The translations under genes were made by a program, and so were the position numbers. Under the pieces are notes generated by a model. It saw only the letters and a list, made by a program, of their open reading frames with translations. It did not search any database and had not been told where the DNA came from. From positions 217,460 through 281,459 of the forward strand of contig VTPC01091056.1 of assembly GCA_011009095.1 (NCBI GenBank): a stretch of 64,000 bases of DNA. Reading direction: 5' to 3'. The stretch is from Ignelater luminosus. Its lineage: Eukaryota; Arthropoda; Insecta; Coleoptera; Elateridae. The number at the start of each line of letters is the position of its first letter. The stretch's first letter is position 1. This document shows positions 46,505 to 57,478 of this stretch, in pieces.

Positions 46505-46727
46505 TGTAATGACTAGATTGAAAATAAATAATAGTTTGGTCACCTTTTTATTTATTAAAACGCAAAATTAGAATTTTTGTTTATTATTTCAATTACATAA
46601 TTCACAATGTCAAAAGATTATGAAACAATTAAAAAGAAACAAAACAAACCTTGATTCTTTAGAAAATAATAAAATAATAAGACAACTGAACTGACTAACT
46701 TCATTGTATCTAGCAGGATTTATTACA
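46505..46727 (-). repeat. BEL 5' LTR
   Basis: The 5' LTR of the minus-oriented element, next to the primer-binding site. GAAAG follows at 46728-46732. Confidence 0.95.
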
Positions 46728-46732
46728 GAAAG

Positions 46733-46985
46733 ACTAGCCTCCCAAGATTTACCAAAGTTCTCTCTTGCTTTCAGTTTCGGTTGTTAAAAAAATACAATTT
46801 TCAAGACACCGGTACATACATACTCTGGAAGATTTACAAGGAAGCATTGCAGAAGAATGCGATAAAATAATTCTCACCTTTTACGAAACGTCTTTGATAA
46901 CATGAAGAGACGTGTTGGACTCTGTATTGAAGAAGAATGTAGACATTTTCAGCGTATTCTTTAGTTCAAAATAAGTTGATTTAAT
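46733..46985 (+). pseudogene. Mariner-superfamily transposase relic (right half)
   Basis: The reading resumes after the BEL element with RLASQDLPKFSLAFSFGC. It continues HTLEDLQGSIAEECDKI and MKRRVGLCIEEECRHFQRIL, the C-terminal region of insect mariner-type transposases. Together with 39050-39402 it shows the older element that the BEL element split. Confidence 0.6.
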
Positions 46986-49900
46986 AAATTGTTCTGTAAA
47001 CAATTTTATTTTGAGGTCGTGTCTATTGGATCGTCGCAGGAAATATTATTACTTGTGAATTCGTTTATTTCAATACGTGCCTTTCGGTTTTCTTGGGCGC
47101 CTCTAAATTGAAAATAACTGTTGATCATACTTTCGATAGAAGTAATATCTAGTCTTCTTTCCAACTCTTTGATTTTACAATTTTATATTAGAATGCTAAG
47201 AAGTTTAAAAGTGCGTTTTGGGTTTTGCTGTAGAAGTTGAAGAAATTGAAATTAGTTATGATAGTAAACTTTGATTTATAAAACGCGATAAAAATATTTT
47301 GTGTAGAAAGAAGATTTCTCCTTTTTTGGAATTGATATTCATATTTTTAATTAAAACATTTAATTCGTCATAGAGATACTTATCAGTATAACAGCAAGAT
47401 TTTTTAAAGCAGTGAACAACATTCTATGTAAATTTTGAAAATCAGGAGAAAATAGGTTAGCTACCTTTGAAGGCCAAGTACATTTTTTCAACTTGACTGT
47501 ATATTCTTGTCTCAAAAACGTCTCGAAATTCGACATATAGAAGCAGAAAATTCGAAACTAAATTTCTTTGTTGACATTAATAGCGCCATAACTTCATAAG
47601 TTCTGAATAAATCTAATTTAAACTTTAGAAAGTTAATCTCTAAAAGTCACATACGCAAACACTAAAGATGATTTTATTTTTTAGCGGTAGTACTTAAAAT
47701 CTTCTTTAATTTTAATCGTTTTTGATAGTAAGTAGGAGTATTTAATTATATCATGCAGGTTTAACTTACCACAATTTATAAATAACAGCGACTTACCTGA
47801 AACAAAAATACAATTATTAAATGATGAGATAGATAACGAACATTAAATACATTAAAAACTCTTTTTACATAAAGGTAAACTTAAGTAGCTGTATTTATCC
47901 CTTGCTAGTACTCACATCAGCCACATCAAATGCTTATCGAATAAACCATTCTATATTTAAGTGCTTACACAGCCAACTTTAGAACTCATCAATATAGAAT
48001 TTATATTTATATGAAACGTATCGTAATATCAGAATTAGTTATAGTGAATACGTCTATTCCAATATCTTGATATTTCAGAAGGAATCTGGAATTCCTAAAG
48101 CGCCAATCGACATACATGCATCATTACAGAGATAGCAGAATATCGTACTGGTAAATATTTGATAAAATGTAAAACCGAACTCTCGGGAATGTGTGCTATA
48201 CAAGATCAATACAACACGGGAATCTCTAGTGGTTTAAAGACCTACCCGAATATTTTGAAGTTACATTTAGATAGCTTATTGTAGGTATATTATATAATTC
48301 TAGTTTGAAGTTTGCAAATTGTAAGTTGGATATAAGTAGATAGCAGGTGTATTATAAAAAAATTTAATGTTTGTTAGAAATAGAAACGTAAAAAAATGTA
48401 GAACAAAGTTCAACGTCTGCGTTTTATTAATTTTAAATCAAGTACTGTTGCTTCCTGTGATTATGATACTTTCGCCTTATTAGCTGTTATATGAATACGA
48501 ATGTGAAAATTATGGCAAAATACTTACCCTGTTCTAAATAAATTAGCGTTTCATATACAGATAAATAGATTGCAGTAACCATTTAACGACGGGAAGTGTT
48601 GTAATATTGCCAACATTTTATGGACGCTAACTTTTTAAAGTGTTTGAAGAATAATTTAATTTTTGGTTGTGAAATTTTTGTTTCAATTGTTATCTGGTAA
48701 TATATGATAGGAAATAAAACTAATTGTGTCATCAAACGATCGTGGACAATAATAACAACTTTATAATTATAGCTTTTATTTATATACCTTGTATGAATCG
48801 GATTAGTTACATATGGTACATAATAGTACCTGGATAAAGGTAATATTACACGGTACCCGAAATATATTATTAAATGTATATTGTGTTGCTTTTGAAATTG
48901 TTTTGTGATAAAGCGATTTTAATTATGCCTTAGTTTAATTGCTTATTTCCAAATCTTTATGTTTGACTTTAACCTATAAATCGAGGAAAAGAGATTTTTA
49001 CAGGCTATTTTCGGGTTATAAAAAAAGATTGATTCAGATTAAAAAATTATTAAGGCATGTCAAATAAGAAAAGACGAGTCTTCTATTGTATATTACTCAG
49101 ATACTTCTGCTGTCCTCTGTTCTAATTTTTCCATCAACTGTTTTAAGAGATGAGAAAATACATCTTTAGATACAGTCTCCTCTCAAACACTTAACATTCT
49201 CCGCCATTTTTCTTTCATGAGCCAAGAGCCACATCTAACGGCTGAAGTAAATAAAGAAACATTATCTGTTTCACACTCCTGAACAACTTTCACATTCAAG
49301 TCTGAATTCAACTTGTGTTTTATAATTGCGCTCGTGCTTCGTGTCGTTTCAAAACTAAAAGTAGGAAACTTTAGAACCAACCGTCAAAATATTTTATGAT
49401 CAAACTATCCTAACTTACAGTTAGTCAATTTAGGAAAATTCTTGTCCACGTACTCTATAGTTTCTGCGATTTTTAATTAACGTAGAGTAAACCTAATTAT
49501 TGACCTTCCGAATTGTCAATTTACACAATTTGCGAAATTAGTGTGATGCCTGAAGGTCGCGGGTTTGTATACAGTGTTGATCTGCTTTAGTTTTTGCATG
49601 GGAGAAACCTTTAATTTATGATTTAATTGTGGTAATAGGTAATACATAAAAATTAATTAAAAAATAAGTATTGTACCCACTCAATGATAAAAACGTGAGG
49701 TTAGGATAAATTCCAGTACGCTTACAATTTAGATACTCCGCGGTAACTACTTGTTTTTACTACATTTAATCGAAATATTTATTTTGGCTAATTTATTCAG
49801 GAATCTTAAATTACAATATTATACAATATATAAAACTTAAACTATTAATAAATCAATAATATTATTAGTAAATATATTATAATAATTAACTTAAAGTAGA

Positions 49901-50540
49901 TAATACTAATAACTACTTAAAACAATAGCTAGATTAATTACATAATTAATTAATTAATTTTTAATTTTCCTTCTGTATAAAAACTATAACAGAACAACAT
50001 TTTTCTATACAAACCTTGTGACCTTCAGGAGTTCGACATCATTACTAATCTTGCAAATTAGAGAAGTGTAGATACTTTCTTTCTTCCTTACTGCGTACTT
50101 TTGATAATCCTGAGTCATCAAAAATAAGTATAATGCGGTATATTCTGTACAATTTTCCGGGATAGTTGCGGATGGCAATTTAGAAACGATTTCGCCCAAT
50201 CGGGCACAAAAGAATTTTTTGAAGTATTTGACAGTTTTATCTTGGGAATACACATAGAATAGAAAACTAAAAAGCTGCCATTCTTATTATTTTTCTTCTG
50301 CTGCTTCTTCAGATCTATAACTCTAGGTGGTCGTGGTTTACTCGGCAGCTTTATTCTTAAGTCTGACAACTAGTCACCAACTAGTTCCAGCTTTTAGTTC
50401 CTATCTTGTTTATAGCTTCAAGCATTTTATTGGTCAGTTTGATTCTTGGTTTCCCTTTTGTTTTAGTACCTGTTACCTTTTTGTGTTATTATTTTGCTGC
50501 ATGCGTTTAGTAGGTCCATGTCCAAGCTGTTGAAGCCTTT
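46986..50540. other. Mostly unassigned AT-rich DNA
   Basis: Apart from a possible pogo-type fragment at 49080-49380, nothing in this stretch is recognisable. The (TTAA)-rich tract near 49940-49960 is simple sequence. Confidence 0.45.
49080..49380 (-). pseudogene. Possible pogo/jerky transposase C-terminal fragment
   Basis: The minus strand reads VVQECETDNVSLFTSAVRCG, then WLMKEKWRRMLSV, and after a stop ETVSKDVFSHLLKQLMEKLE. The last block resembles the TVxKxxFPxLLKKLxxKL segment near the C-terminus of CENP-B/jerky-type transposases. No DDE motif is present and the fragment is short, so this is a tentative call. Confidence 0.3.
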
Positions 50541-51289
50541 ATCTTTTAGAATTTTTCGCAATGTTCTTTTCTTTATTTGATTTTTCTAGTTCTAAATTGT
50601 TTTCTCCTCCAGGTGCTGTCATCTAAGTGTGTTGTCTCAAATATCTTTTTTGGTACTTTTCTCTCAAGAATTTTCAGGAAGTTTTCCTTTGTTTTAGTGA
50701 GGTTTCAAATTTCGCAAGTATACGTGCTGGCAGGCTTAGATTTAGTTTCATAAATTCTTATTTTCGTAGTTCTTGTAATATTTTTTGATTTTTTATTATG
50801 TCTTTAAATTTTTGTTGTACATCTCCGCCTCAGTTTATAATACTTCCTTAGTAGTCATATTTGTCTACTATCTCAAATCTATGTTCTATCAATTTTTACG
50901 TGTTTCCTCTTTATGTCTTATTTATTCTCCCTAATTTCATAGGCTTGGTTTTTTCATTTATTTCTAGTCTTATTTTTCTATTTTGTTAAATACTTCGTTA
51001 AGCACTGGCATGGTTCTAGCTGTGATTAGTATGTAGCTAATTTGGTTTGCTTTGTTATGATATCTACTTTAGTTTGGAATGATTCGATGGCATATTCTAA
51101 TATCAGTATATCAAAGATAAACGTAAACTAGGCATTCCCTTGTCTTACTTTTATATTTCTGTCTAAAGGTCATTTAATTTGTTTTGAATTTTAACTTGGG
51201 CTTTCGTATTATTTGACATCAATTTGTGTGATTAGCTTTCTTGGTATATTCATGTTGCCTATTCTTTTTAAGGCGGGTGTCAGACAGAC

Positions 51290-51345
51290 TTTCGACCGTC
51301 AGCGACCAACCGCTATCGACCAATACCGACCGACCGTTTTTAAAA
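51290..51345 (+). repeat. Left subterminal CGACC repeats
   Basis: CGACCGTC, CGACCAACCGCTATCGACC and CCGACCGACCG follow one another. Matching copies lie near the right end (54633-54655, and inverted at 54700-54800). They are plausible binding sites for the MADF partner or the transposase. Confidence 0.6.
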
Positions 51346-51424
51346 ATCGGTGTCAAACAGAAACGACCGCCACGGTAGTGAGCAGTATAACACGTGATTG
51401 TCGTTTTCATACGTATTTACAAAA

Positions 51425-52622
51425 ATGTCTTCGTCGGATTCAAAGGAAGGTACGGTGATGTTGTATTATATGTGGAAAAAGAAATGTTACCAAAAACGTA
51501 ATGTATGGGTTAGGGAATTATTTCTTAATAGGAATGATAATGGTGAATACCGGAAACTTCATAATATTTTACTGCGGGATCCTATGAAATTTCGAAATTA
51601 TTACAGAATGACAGAACATTGCTTTAACAAGTTATATGAATATGTTAAACCATTATTTCATGCTGGTCATACTAATTATCGTAAAACTATTTGTTTTGAA
51701 GAAAGATTAGCTGTAACTCTACGGTAAGTAAAATATTGCCGATTCCAAGTTTCTCGTCCTTATCGATTTTTTAATTTTTGATTAGATATTTAGCAACTGT
51801 TGAATCATTTTCTTCAGCATCTTATCGATTTTGTATTAGTCACAATGAAATAGGTATAATGGTGGATGAAATGTTATTTATTATTTACGAGGCTCTTAAC
51901 AAGAAGTTTTTGAAATTTCCGGAAAAAAAAGATTTCACAAGAATCGCTGATGGTTATGCAAAAAAAAAAATAAATTTCCAAACTGTATGGGTGCTTTGGA
52001 CGGCAAACATGTTCGTATACGCAAACCAGCACATGGAGGATCATTATTTTATAATTATAAATCTTACCACTCTACTGTATTATTAGCACTGGTTGACGAT
52101 TATAAATTTTCTGTAATAGATGTTGGAGCATACGGAAGAAGTAGTGATGGGGGGGTTTTTGAAAATTCCAAGTTTGGAAAATTTTTGAAAAACAAAGAAT
52201 TGCAATTACCAGATGATCGTCCGTTGGTGGAAGGTGGAGAACCACTTCCATTTGTCATTGTACCTGATGAAGCATTCCGTTTGACTGAAAATATTATGAA
52301 GCCATTTCCAAGGAGACAATTGGACGACAACAAACGTATTTTTAATCAAAGGATATCTGCTGCTCGTCAAATGGTGAAATGTAGCTTCGGAATATTGGTA
52401 GCAAAATTTAGAATTTTTGAAACTTCTATAGCGGTAGCGCCAGAAAAAGTTGACAAAATAATAAAAACAGCTTGTGTTTTACATAATTTTGTAAGAAACA
52501 TAGACAGCGAAAGTTTAGATGTTGAATCTGCTTCTTTAAATATTAGACCGTATTTTGAAACGCTTCAACATAATGACAGTAATGTTAACCAATCCACAAC
52601 GAGAGCAAGATATATCCGATAA
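51425..52622 (+). CDS. Harbinger transposase (DDE_Tnp_4 nuclease)
   Basis: Exon 1 (51425-51723) starts MSSSDSKEGTVMLYYMWKKK and ends VTLR. A 62-bp GT...AG intron (51724-51785) leads in phase to YLATVESFSSASYRFCIS. The nuclease domain follows: CMGALDGKHVRIRKPAHGGS (first Asp), VIDVGAYGRSSDGGVFENS (second Asp) and VIVPDEAFRLTENIMKPF (Glu). It continues ACVLHNFVR near the end, as in the family. The only break is a frame change at an 11-base A run (51960-51970) just before NCMGALDG, a spot prone to sequencing or replication slippage. Total length is about 375 codons, normal for this family. The protein cuts and joins element ends together with its Myb/MADF partner. Confidence 0.88.
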
Positions 52623-52888
52623 TGTTTTATGAATTTTTTTGCATACAATACTGGAGATAATAACAACAACTAGTTTTAATCAATCTTTTAATAATACTGT
52701 TTATGTATACAGTGTGATTCACATAAGACGCGCAGATATTTTTAGTAAGTTTGGATACGTGTACTATGCTGGGTTGCATTTGAAGATTTTGAGAGGCGCG
52801 TTTTACAAGAATCACCCTATATAATTATATATACACACATATCTATGTAAATAAAATAAATGATAATAAAAAATGTTTTAATTACTGC

Positions 52889-54605
52889 CTACTTAGTCAT
52901 TTTTTCTTTGATGAAATTCAAAATCATTAATCGCAACTCCATTTGATCACATCTTTCTAACTCGTTTACTTCCGCTACAATTGATTCAGAAAATAGTCTC
53001 ATGGCACTCTTTTCACGGGGATGTTTTTCCATTTTAGATTTCAAATATTGCGTAAACGTTTCGTCTACTTCGTTAGATAAGTTTGATTTTTTCTTGCCCC
53101 TTTTTCTGCTGCAACTAGTAGTTGTATTATTATTAACGCTGGAAGAAGTAGGGTCTGCGTCTTCTGCTTCTAAAATCCCATCCTCTCCAACGGTGAATAA
53201 ACCAACGTGGGTACTTATACTGCTACTGGAAGGTGGCCCAGAAGGCATATTCTCGATATCTACCAGAGTCACTACATCTTCGTTATCACTGTTTCCAATA
53301 CTTGGTTCCGGCGCATTTGTCTCTGTAGGTCTTTCAGCCATGTAAACATCCAGAAATGACAGTGCATCGAAATATACCCACTTTTTCTTTTTGGAAGCAG
53401 AGTCGGATCCAGTAGGCAGATATTCGTGATGTCTTTTACGAAATCCAGCCCGAAGAAGCTGCCATTTTTTAGAACAATCTTTATCTACAAGTTAAAGTGT
53501 TTTAAATACCAATGCGATCATTTCTAAATTAAACTAAAATGGAAGACATGCATATTCAAAGTCAATAAATCAAAACAGTTTTCCACTCAAGTGCTGATTT
53601 ATTATTTATTTTATTCGCACTTACTTTGTGGAACTACATGTTAATACATTACAACAATAATGCATTTCACTTTATTTATTTAACCCTTATCCGGGCAACG
53701 TATTTAAGTTACATTACCTGGCAAGGTGGGTCCAACGGATGCGCCTTTGTATTATATGAAGTTTGTGTGGCACATTTTTCTACAGTCATATTTTATAGCT
53801 ATTACGTGACTTTTACTAAATGCATGTCATCTTTCGTTCGACATAATTTATAAATATTATAAAACTCAAGCATATAACGTAATTTACCTAAAAGGCCAGA
53901 GCCTCAAAAGACCGTACAATAAAAAGTATCAATTAGCCTTGCATTTTTATTTGATACCTCCAGACATACAAAAGACCTTTTCAAAACTATTTTAAAAATT
54001 TTATTAGGGGTCAGTTTATTTTCGTACTTCGGTACATTGACATCTAAAATCAATCAATTCAGTCGATTTCGTAATTTTGTATTAAACATAGTAATAATTT
54101 ATAGAGTAATACTTTTGTTACTTACATAAATCTGGTATCTACAATATTCATACAACTCCAAATCACCGTAATTACCACTCATTTTGTCATTTGTAACTTA
54201 CGACAACAAAATATAAACATAATTTATAGAGAATTGTTTTGTATTATTAATACAAATTGCCCGGTTATTTAATAATCAACTTTAAAATTTTTTTTCATCG
54301 ACTAAATGTAAATTAAAATATTTGACTAACTGCTAACAAAGGTAATAAGTGGAACAAGTGTGTTTTATTATTGTAATTTGTCAATTTATTGACTTCAAAT
54401 TCTGTAAGATATAAGTACTATATAATTTAGTACAATAGATTAAATACTTACCGCTTTTGTTACTAAATTTCAGTGATACAGATCGCAATGCTAAATCTAT
54501 TGTATTACAATTAGAATAGCCTGCTAAGCTTTGATCATACAAAACTGCATTACTTCTAACAATACCAATGAGTTGATCAACCTCCTCGAGTGTCCATCCA
54601 TCCAT
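52889..54605 (-). CDS. Harbinger MADF/BESS-type DNA-binding partner
   Basis: Exon 1 (54605-54452) begins MDGWTLEEVDQLIGIVRSNA. A GT...AG intron of 966 bp (54451-53485) joins in phase to exon 2 (53484-52889), which starts KDCSKKWQLLRAGFRKRHHE. The two parts make a complete MADF domain (helix with W and L, the CxxxW core, then KKKWVYFDALSFLDVY). A Ser/Asp-rich linker and basic patch (SRKRGKKKSN) follow. The tail (QMELRLMILNFIKEKMTK) resembles a BESS motif. The joined exons give an uninterrupted frame of 249 codons. In PIF/Harbinger elements the second protein recruits the nuclease to the ends and to the nucleus. Confidence 0.8.
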
Positions 54606-54872
54606 TTTACAAACAAATCTAACCTAACTTTTACCGACCACCGTCGACCAACCGCTTGAATTTCCGACAAGTTCTAAATTTCAAACATGTCGATCGTGGA
54701 CAGTCGATATCGGTCAATGCCGGTCGGTGCTGTGTGCCTGAGTATATTCAAAACCACGTGTTTAAAATTTTGGTCGGTCGATGACGTCGACGCAAAATTT
54801 TTGTCTGACACCTGCCTAAGGCTTCGTTACGTTTGATATCATTAAACGTTTTTTCAAAATCTATGAATAATA

Positions 54873-55540
54873 AAGGGTGTCCCAAAATTCACACAAGAAG
54901 TAATTTTGATAGAAAACACAGGTTTTTAATTAAAAATAGTAAATTTTTTATTGATTCATAAAGTATACAGTATAGGGTTATGTATGGAATAGCATATCGG
55001 ATGAATGGTCTCCACGGCTTTGCAGGCACATACAAACTCTTTTATCGAAATTTTCCATGACTGTTTTGCATAAATGTGGCTGAATTTCGTTGATACAGCG
55101 CTCAATTTCCTCCTTCAAGGCGTGGGTGGTTGCAGGCGTGTTGGCATAAACCTTAGACTTCAAAAAACTCCAAAGAAAAAAGTCCAGGGGCGTTAAATCT
55201 CATGATCTAGGCGGCCAATTCTGATCACCAAAACGGGGAATTACACGACCAGGAAATGACTCATGCAGTAATTGAATTGTTTCTCCGGCTGTATGGCATG
55301 TGGCACCGTCTTGTTAAAAGCACATGTCGTATACATCCATATCATGCAATTTAGACACAAAACACTGGATTATAATGTCGCGATAGCGAGAACCATTAAC
55401 TGTTATTGCCTGAAAACGCGTTGTTCTTTTTTTCATTTTTAATAACTCTAAACTATCAGCTGTCACACTGTCGTTTTTTTTTTGTTGGCAACACTTTAAC
55501 GCACAAATGGTGCAAAATTCAAATAGCATAGTAGCATTTG
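54873..55540 (-). mobile_element. Internally deleted mariner-type fragment
   Basis: The 3' end AAGGGTGTCCCAAAATTCAC abuts LINE sequence at about 54872. On the minus strand MKKRTTRF is followed directly by QAITVNGSRYRDIIIQCFVS, then QDGATCHTAGETIQLL (second Asp), DLTPLDFFLWSFLKSKVYAN and ATTHALKEEIERCINEIQPH, ending with a stop at 54978. The N-terminal helix-turn-helix and first Asp region are missing. The normal protein would be about 330 codons; about 150 remain. The 5' terminal repeat was not identified. Confidence 0.65.
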
Positions 55541-55775
55541 AATAGCAGAGTTTGAATGCTTAGTGTTTATTGTTTATGCATTGTCTTTGAAACCTCTTTG
55601 ATAACTGGCTAAAATGATTTCTGAATATGGTTTTAATATATTTTAAATTATTGTGGATAGCACTTTGTACATGGTGTATAGTAATGTTATTGGTCTGTAG
55701 TAATTACATTTTTTATTTTGTTTTTCATGTATTGGTTTAGTTATTGCTGGATTCCATTCCATAGAGATGGTTTCA

Positions 55776-56828
55776 ATTTTCCAGATGTCTTTTTAATTGA
55801 TATAAGTTTCTTCCATAATCTATACCGTTCTACCTTCAGTGAGTCTCAATTTATATTGCCTTGAGCATGGTAACAAATGTTTATCGTATTGTTATTAATG
55901 TTACCAATGAAGAAGTTCGAATGTTACGTATGTTATATCACTGTTAGTAGTCTTGGTTAAAATGATAATGTTAGTACCGTTATTTATATTAATAAATAAA
56001 CGTATAAGGTAATTACCATTATTTGTTAGCACTTTATAAACAGGTTAACAAGTTGTAACAAATGTGAGTTGATATTTGGCTGAGATTAAAACACTAAGAG
56101 AGAGTCTGTAAAATGCTGACAAGCTTTTATATAAAATCTGTGCCTGTGTGCATAATGAAGGGTCAGATTTGTAGTTTCCAGAGGTTTACAAAGAAGTTGA
56201 TAATAATCCTAAGATTCTTCAAGGAAATACTGTGGTAAATTGTTTAAGAGGAATCAATCGACAAAAGCAAAATTCTTTTTTCTATGAAAATGTCTTCAAG
56301 GAATTATTAGGTTTCCCTTTTTTTGTGAAGGTTTATCACGCGTCCGTCACATTCGTAGAAGTCAATGTTCTTTAAATTTCTTGAAAGGTGTGAGACGCTA
56401 CAGTCTCTTTCAGTTGTACATTGCACTTTAATGTTTTCTGTTTCATCTGCCTGTTCATCTTTTTAATATGTCATCGATATTTCAGTTATTGCTTTTCCCT
56501 CTTAGTTGTCGAATATAGAAGGATTGTTCAAAAAGTTTCATTTTGTGTTTGCTTCTTTTTTATGAAATTTCCTAGTTTGGTTTGTTTCCTTGTAGTTTTT
56601 AGTTCCTCTATTTTTGTTAAATGCTTCACATCTTGTTGCTTTAATGATTCCTCTTGATAACTTTCTTAAGTCTTAGTATTCTTTTAATGTATCTTCTGAA
56701 TTTTCTTTTAAGTACAGCCTGAATCATAAGTAATGACCCCCTCTCAAATCTTGAACCGATCATAAAAGCTCCTTTAATCCTGCTGCGTCTGTTTACTTGT
56801 TCATAATGCTGATCAGCAATACGTTGGC
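55776..56828. other. Unassigned T-rich DNA, possibly LINE 5' remains
   Basis: The minus strand is Lys-rich in places (RYIKRILRLKKVIKR near 56680), which may be the decayed 5' part of the LINE, but no diagnostic motif is present. Confidence 0.35.
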
Positions 56829-56999
56829 TTAATTAACAAACCACGTAACTCACATTTCCCACTTTTTACAGAAGGAACAAAAAACTGATTTATTCGACAG
56901 TGAATAGATTATTGTTTATTCTTAACAATAAAGTTTAAAGTATTCTGAGATGTATATAGGCCATATTGTTATATAATTAAACATATTCTTAATTACAAT

Positions 57000-57098
57000 G
57001 GAGTTACCAGGTTAGAAATAGCTACGTTAAGGAGTTACACGGTATGTGTATAAAAGATACGTGGTTTGAAAAATTTAAATTTGGAGTTAAGTGGTATG
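57000..57098 (+). repeat. Left subterminal motif block
   Basis: Variants of GGAGTTACGTGGTTTG lie at 57000-57013 (GGAGTTACCAGGTT), 57031-57046 (GGAGTTACACGGTATG), 57056-57068 (ATACGTGGTTTG part only) and 57083-57098 (GGAGTTAAGTGGTATG). All are in the same orientation, opposite to the left TIR. Confidence 0.75.
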
Positions 57099-57478
57099 AC
57101 AGTGAGTATAAGGTTTTAAATAAAATACTAGAAATTGGAATAATGAGATAATTACGGTATATTATATTTGAAAACATATAAAAATGTCAAATAAAACAAA
57201 ATGTTAGTAAAAATACATGTAACGATGGTAATTTTGGCCTTTTCATGGATTGAAGCAGTCCGTTAAAATGGCAACTCGTCATAAAAGGAGTGGTAGTCCC
57301 TTAGTATTATACTTTTCAATTCTTGCAGATGGTTGTACTTTGCTTCCGTTATCTTCAACCTACTGTCGTACAAATTTGGAAAATTTGCTTCACGAAATGC
57401 TTGCATTTTGTCTATAGGATGGCTTAATGATGGTTTTGGATCCTGTCTTTTTCGTCTGGATTTTCTTGAAGCTTCTTC

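Larger units (their letters stand above)
39408..46727 (-). mobile_element. BEL/Pao LTR retrotransposon fossil
   Basis: Two LTRs of about 222 bp (39408-39629 and 46505-46727) begin TGTAATGACTAG and end TTACA in plus-strand reading. GAAAG flanks the whole as a 5-bp target duplication (39403-39407, 46728-46732). Transcription direction is minus. Gag, protease, reverse transcriptase, RNase H and integrase regions occur in BEL/Pao order. The coding region is broken in several places, including a 1.4-kb Transib insertion in gag. By eye the LTRs differ at about 13 positions (about 6%), which suggests an insertion some millions of years old, depending on the rate assumed. The element entered an older mariner-superfamily relic. 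Confidence 0.95.
51272..54816 (+). mobile_element. PIF/Harbinger element, 3,545 bp, both genes present
   Basis: The ends GGCGGGTGTCAGACAGACTT and, inverted, GGCAGGTGTCAGACAAAAAT form short TIRs (15 of 16 bases). TAA flanks both sides (51269-51271, 54817-54819), fitting the TWA target of the superfamily. A nuclease gene runs on the plus strand and a MADF-type gene on the minus strand, converging. Both subterminal regions are full of CGACC/GGTCG repeats, including CGACCAACCGCT at each end. It lies within an RTE-like LINE. With a nearly open transposase and an open accessory gene it looks recently active. Confidence 0.92.
50545..55775 (-). mobile_element. RTE-like LINE relic, split by two DNA transposons
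   Basis: On the minus strand the pieces appear in protein order. Near 55770-55640 it reads WNPAITKPIHEKQNKKCNYY and RPITLLYTMYKVLSTII. Near 54870-54820 it reads LFIDFEKTFNDIKRNEA. Past the Harbinger element, from 51268 down, come KRIGNMNIPRKLITQIDVK and VRQGNA. Near 50880-50790 FEIVDKYDY precedes GSIINxGGDVQQKFKDII, and near 50690-50600 KTEENFLKILERKVPKKIFE is readable. These are reverse-transcriptase and thumb blocks of RTE-type LINEs. Stops are frequent. The mariner at 54873 and the Harbinger at 51272 divide it. Confidence 0.7.

Noticed and set aside
53001-53345. Plus-strand Ser/Leu-rich frame
   Set aside because: It is the complement of the MADF partner gene.
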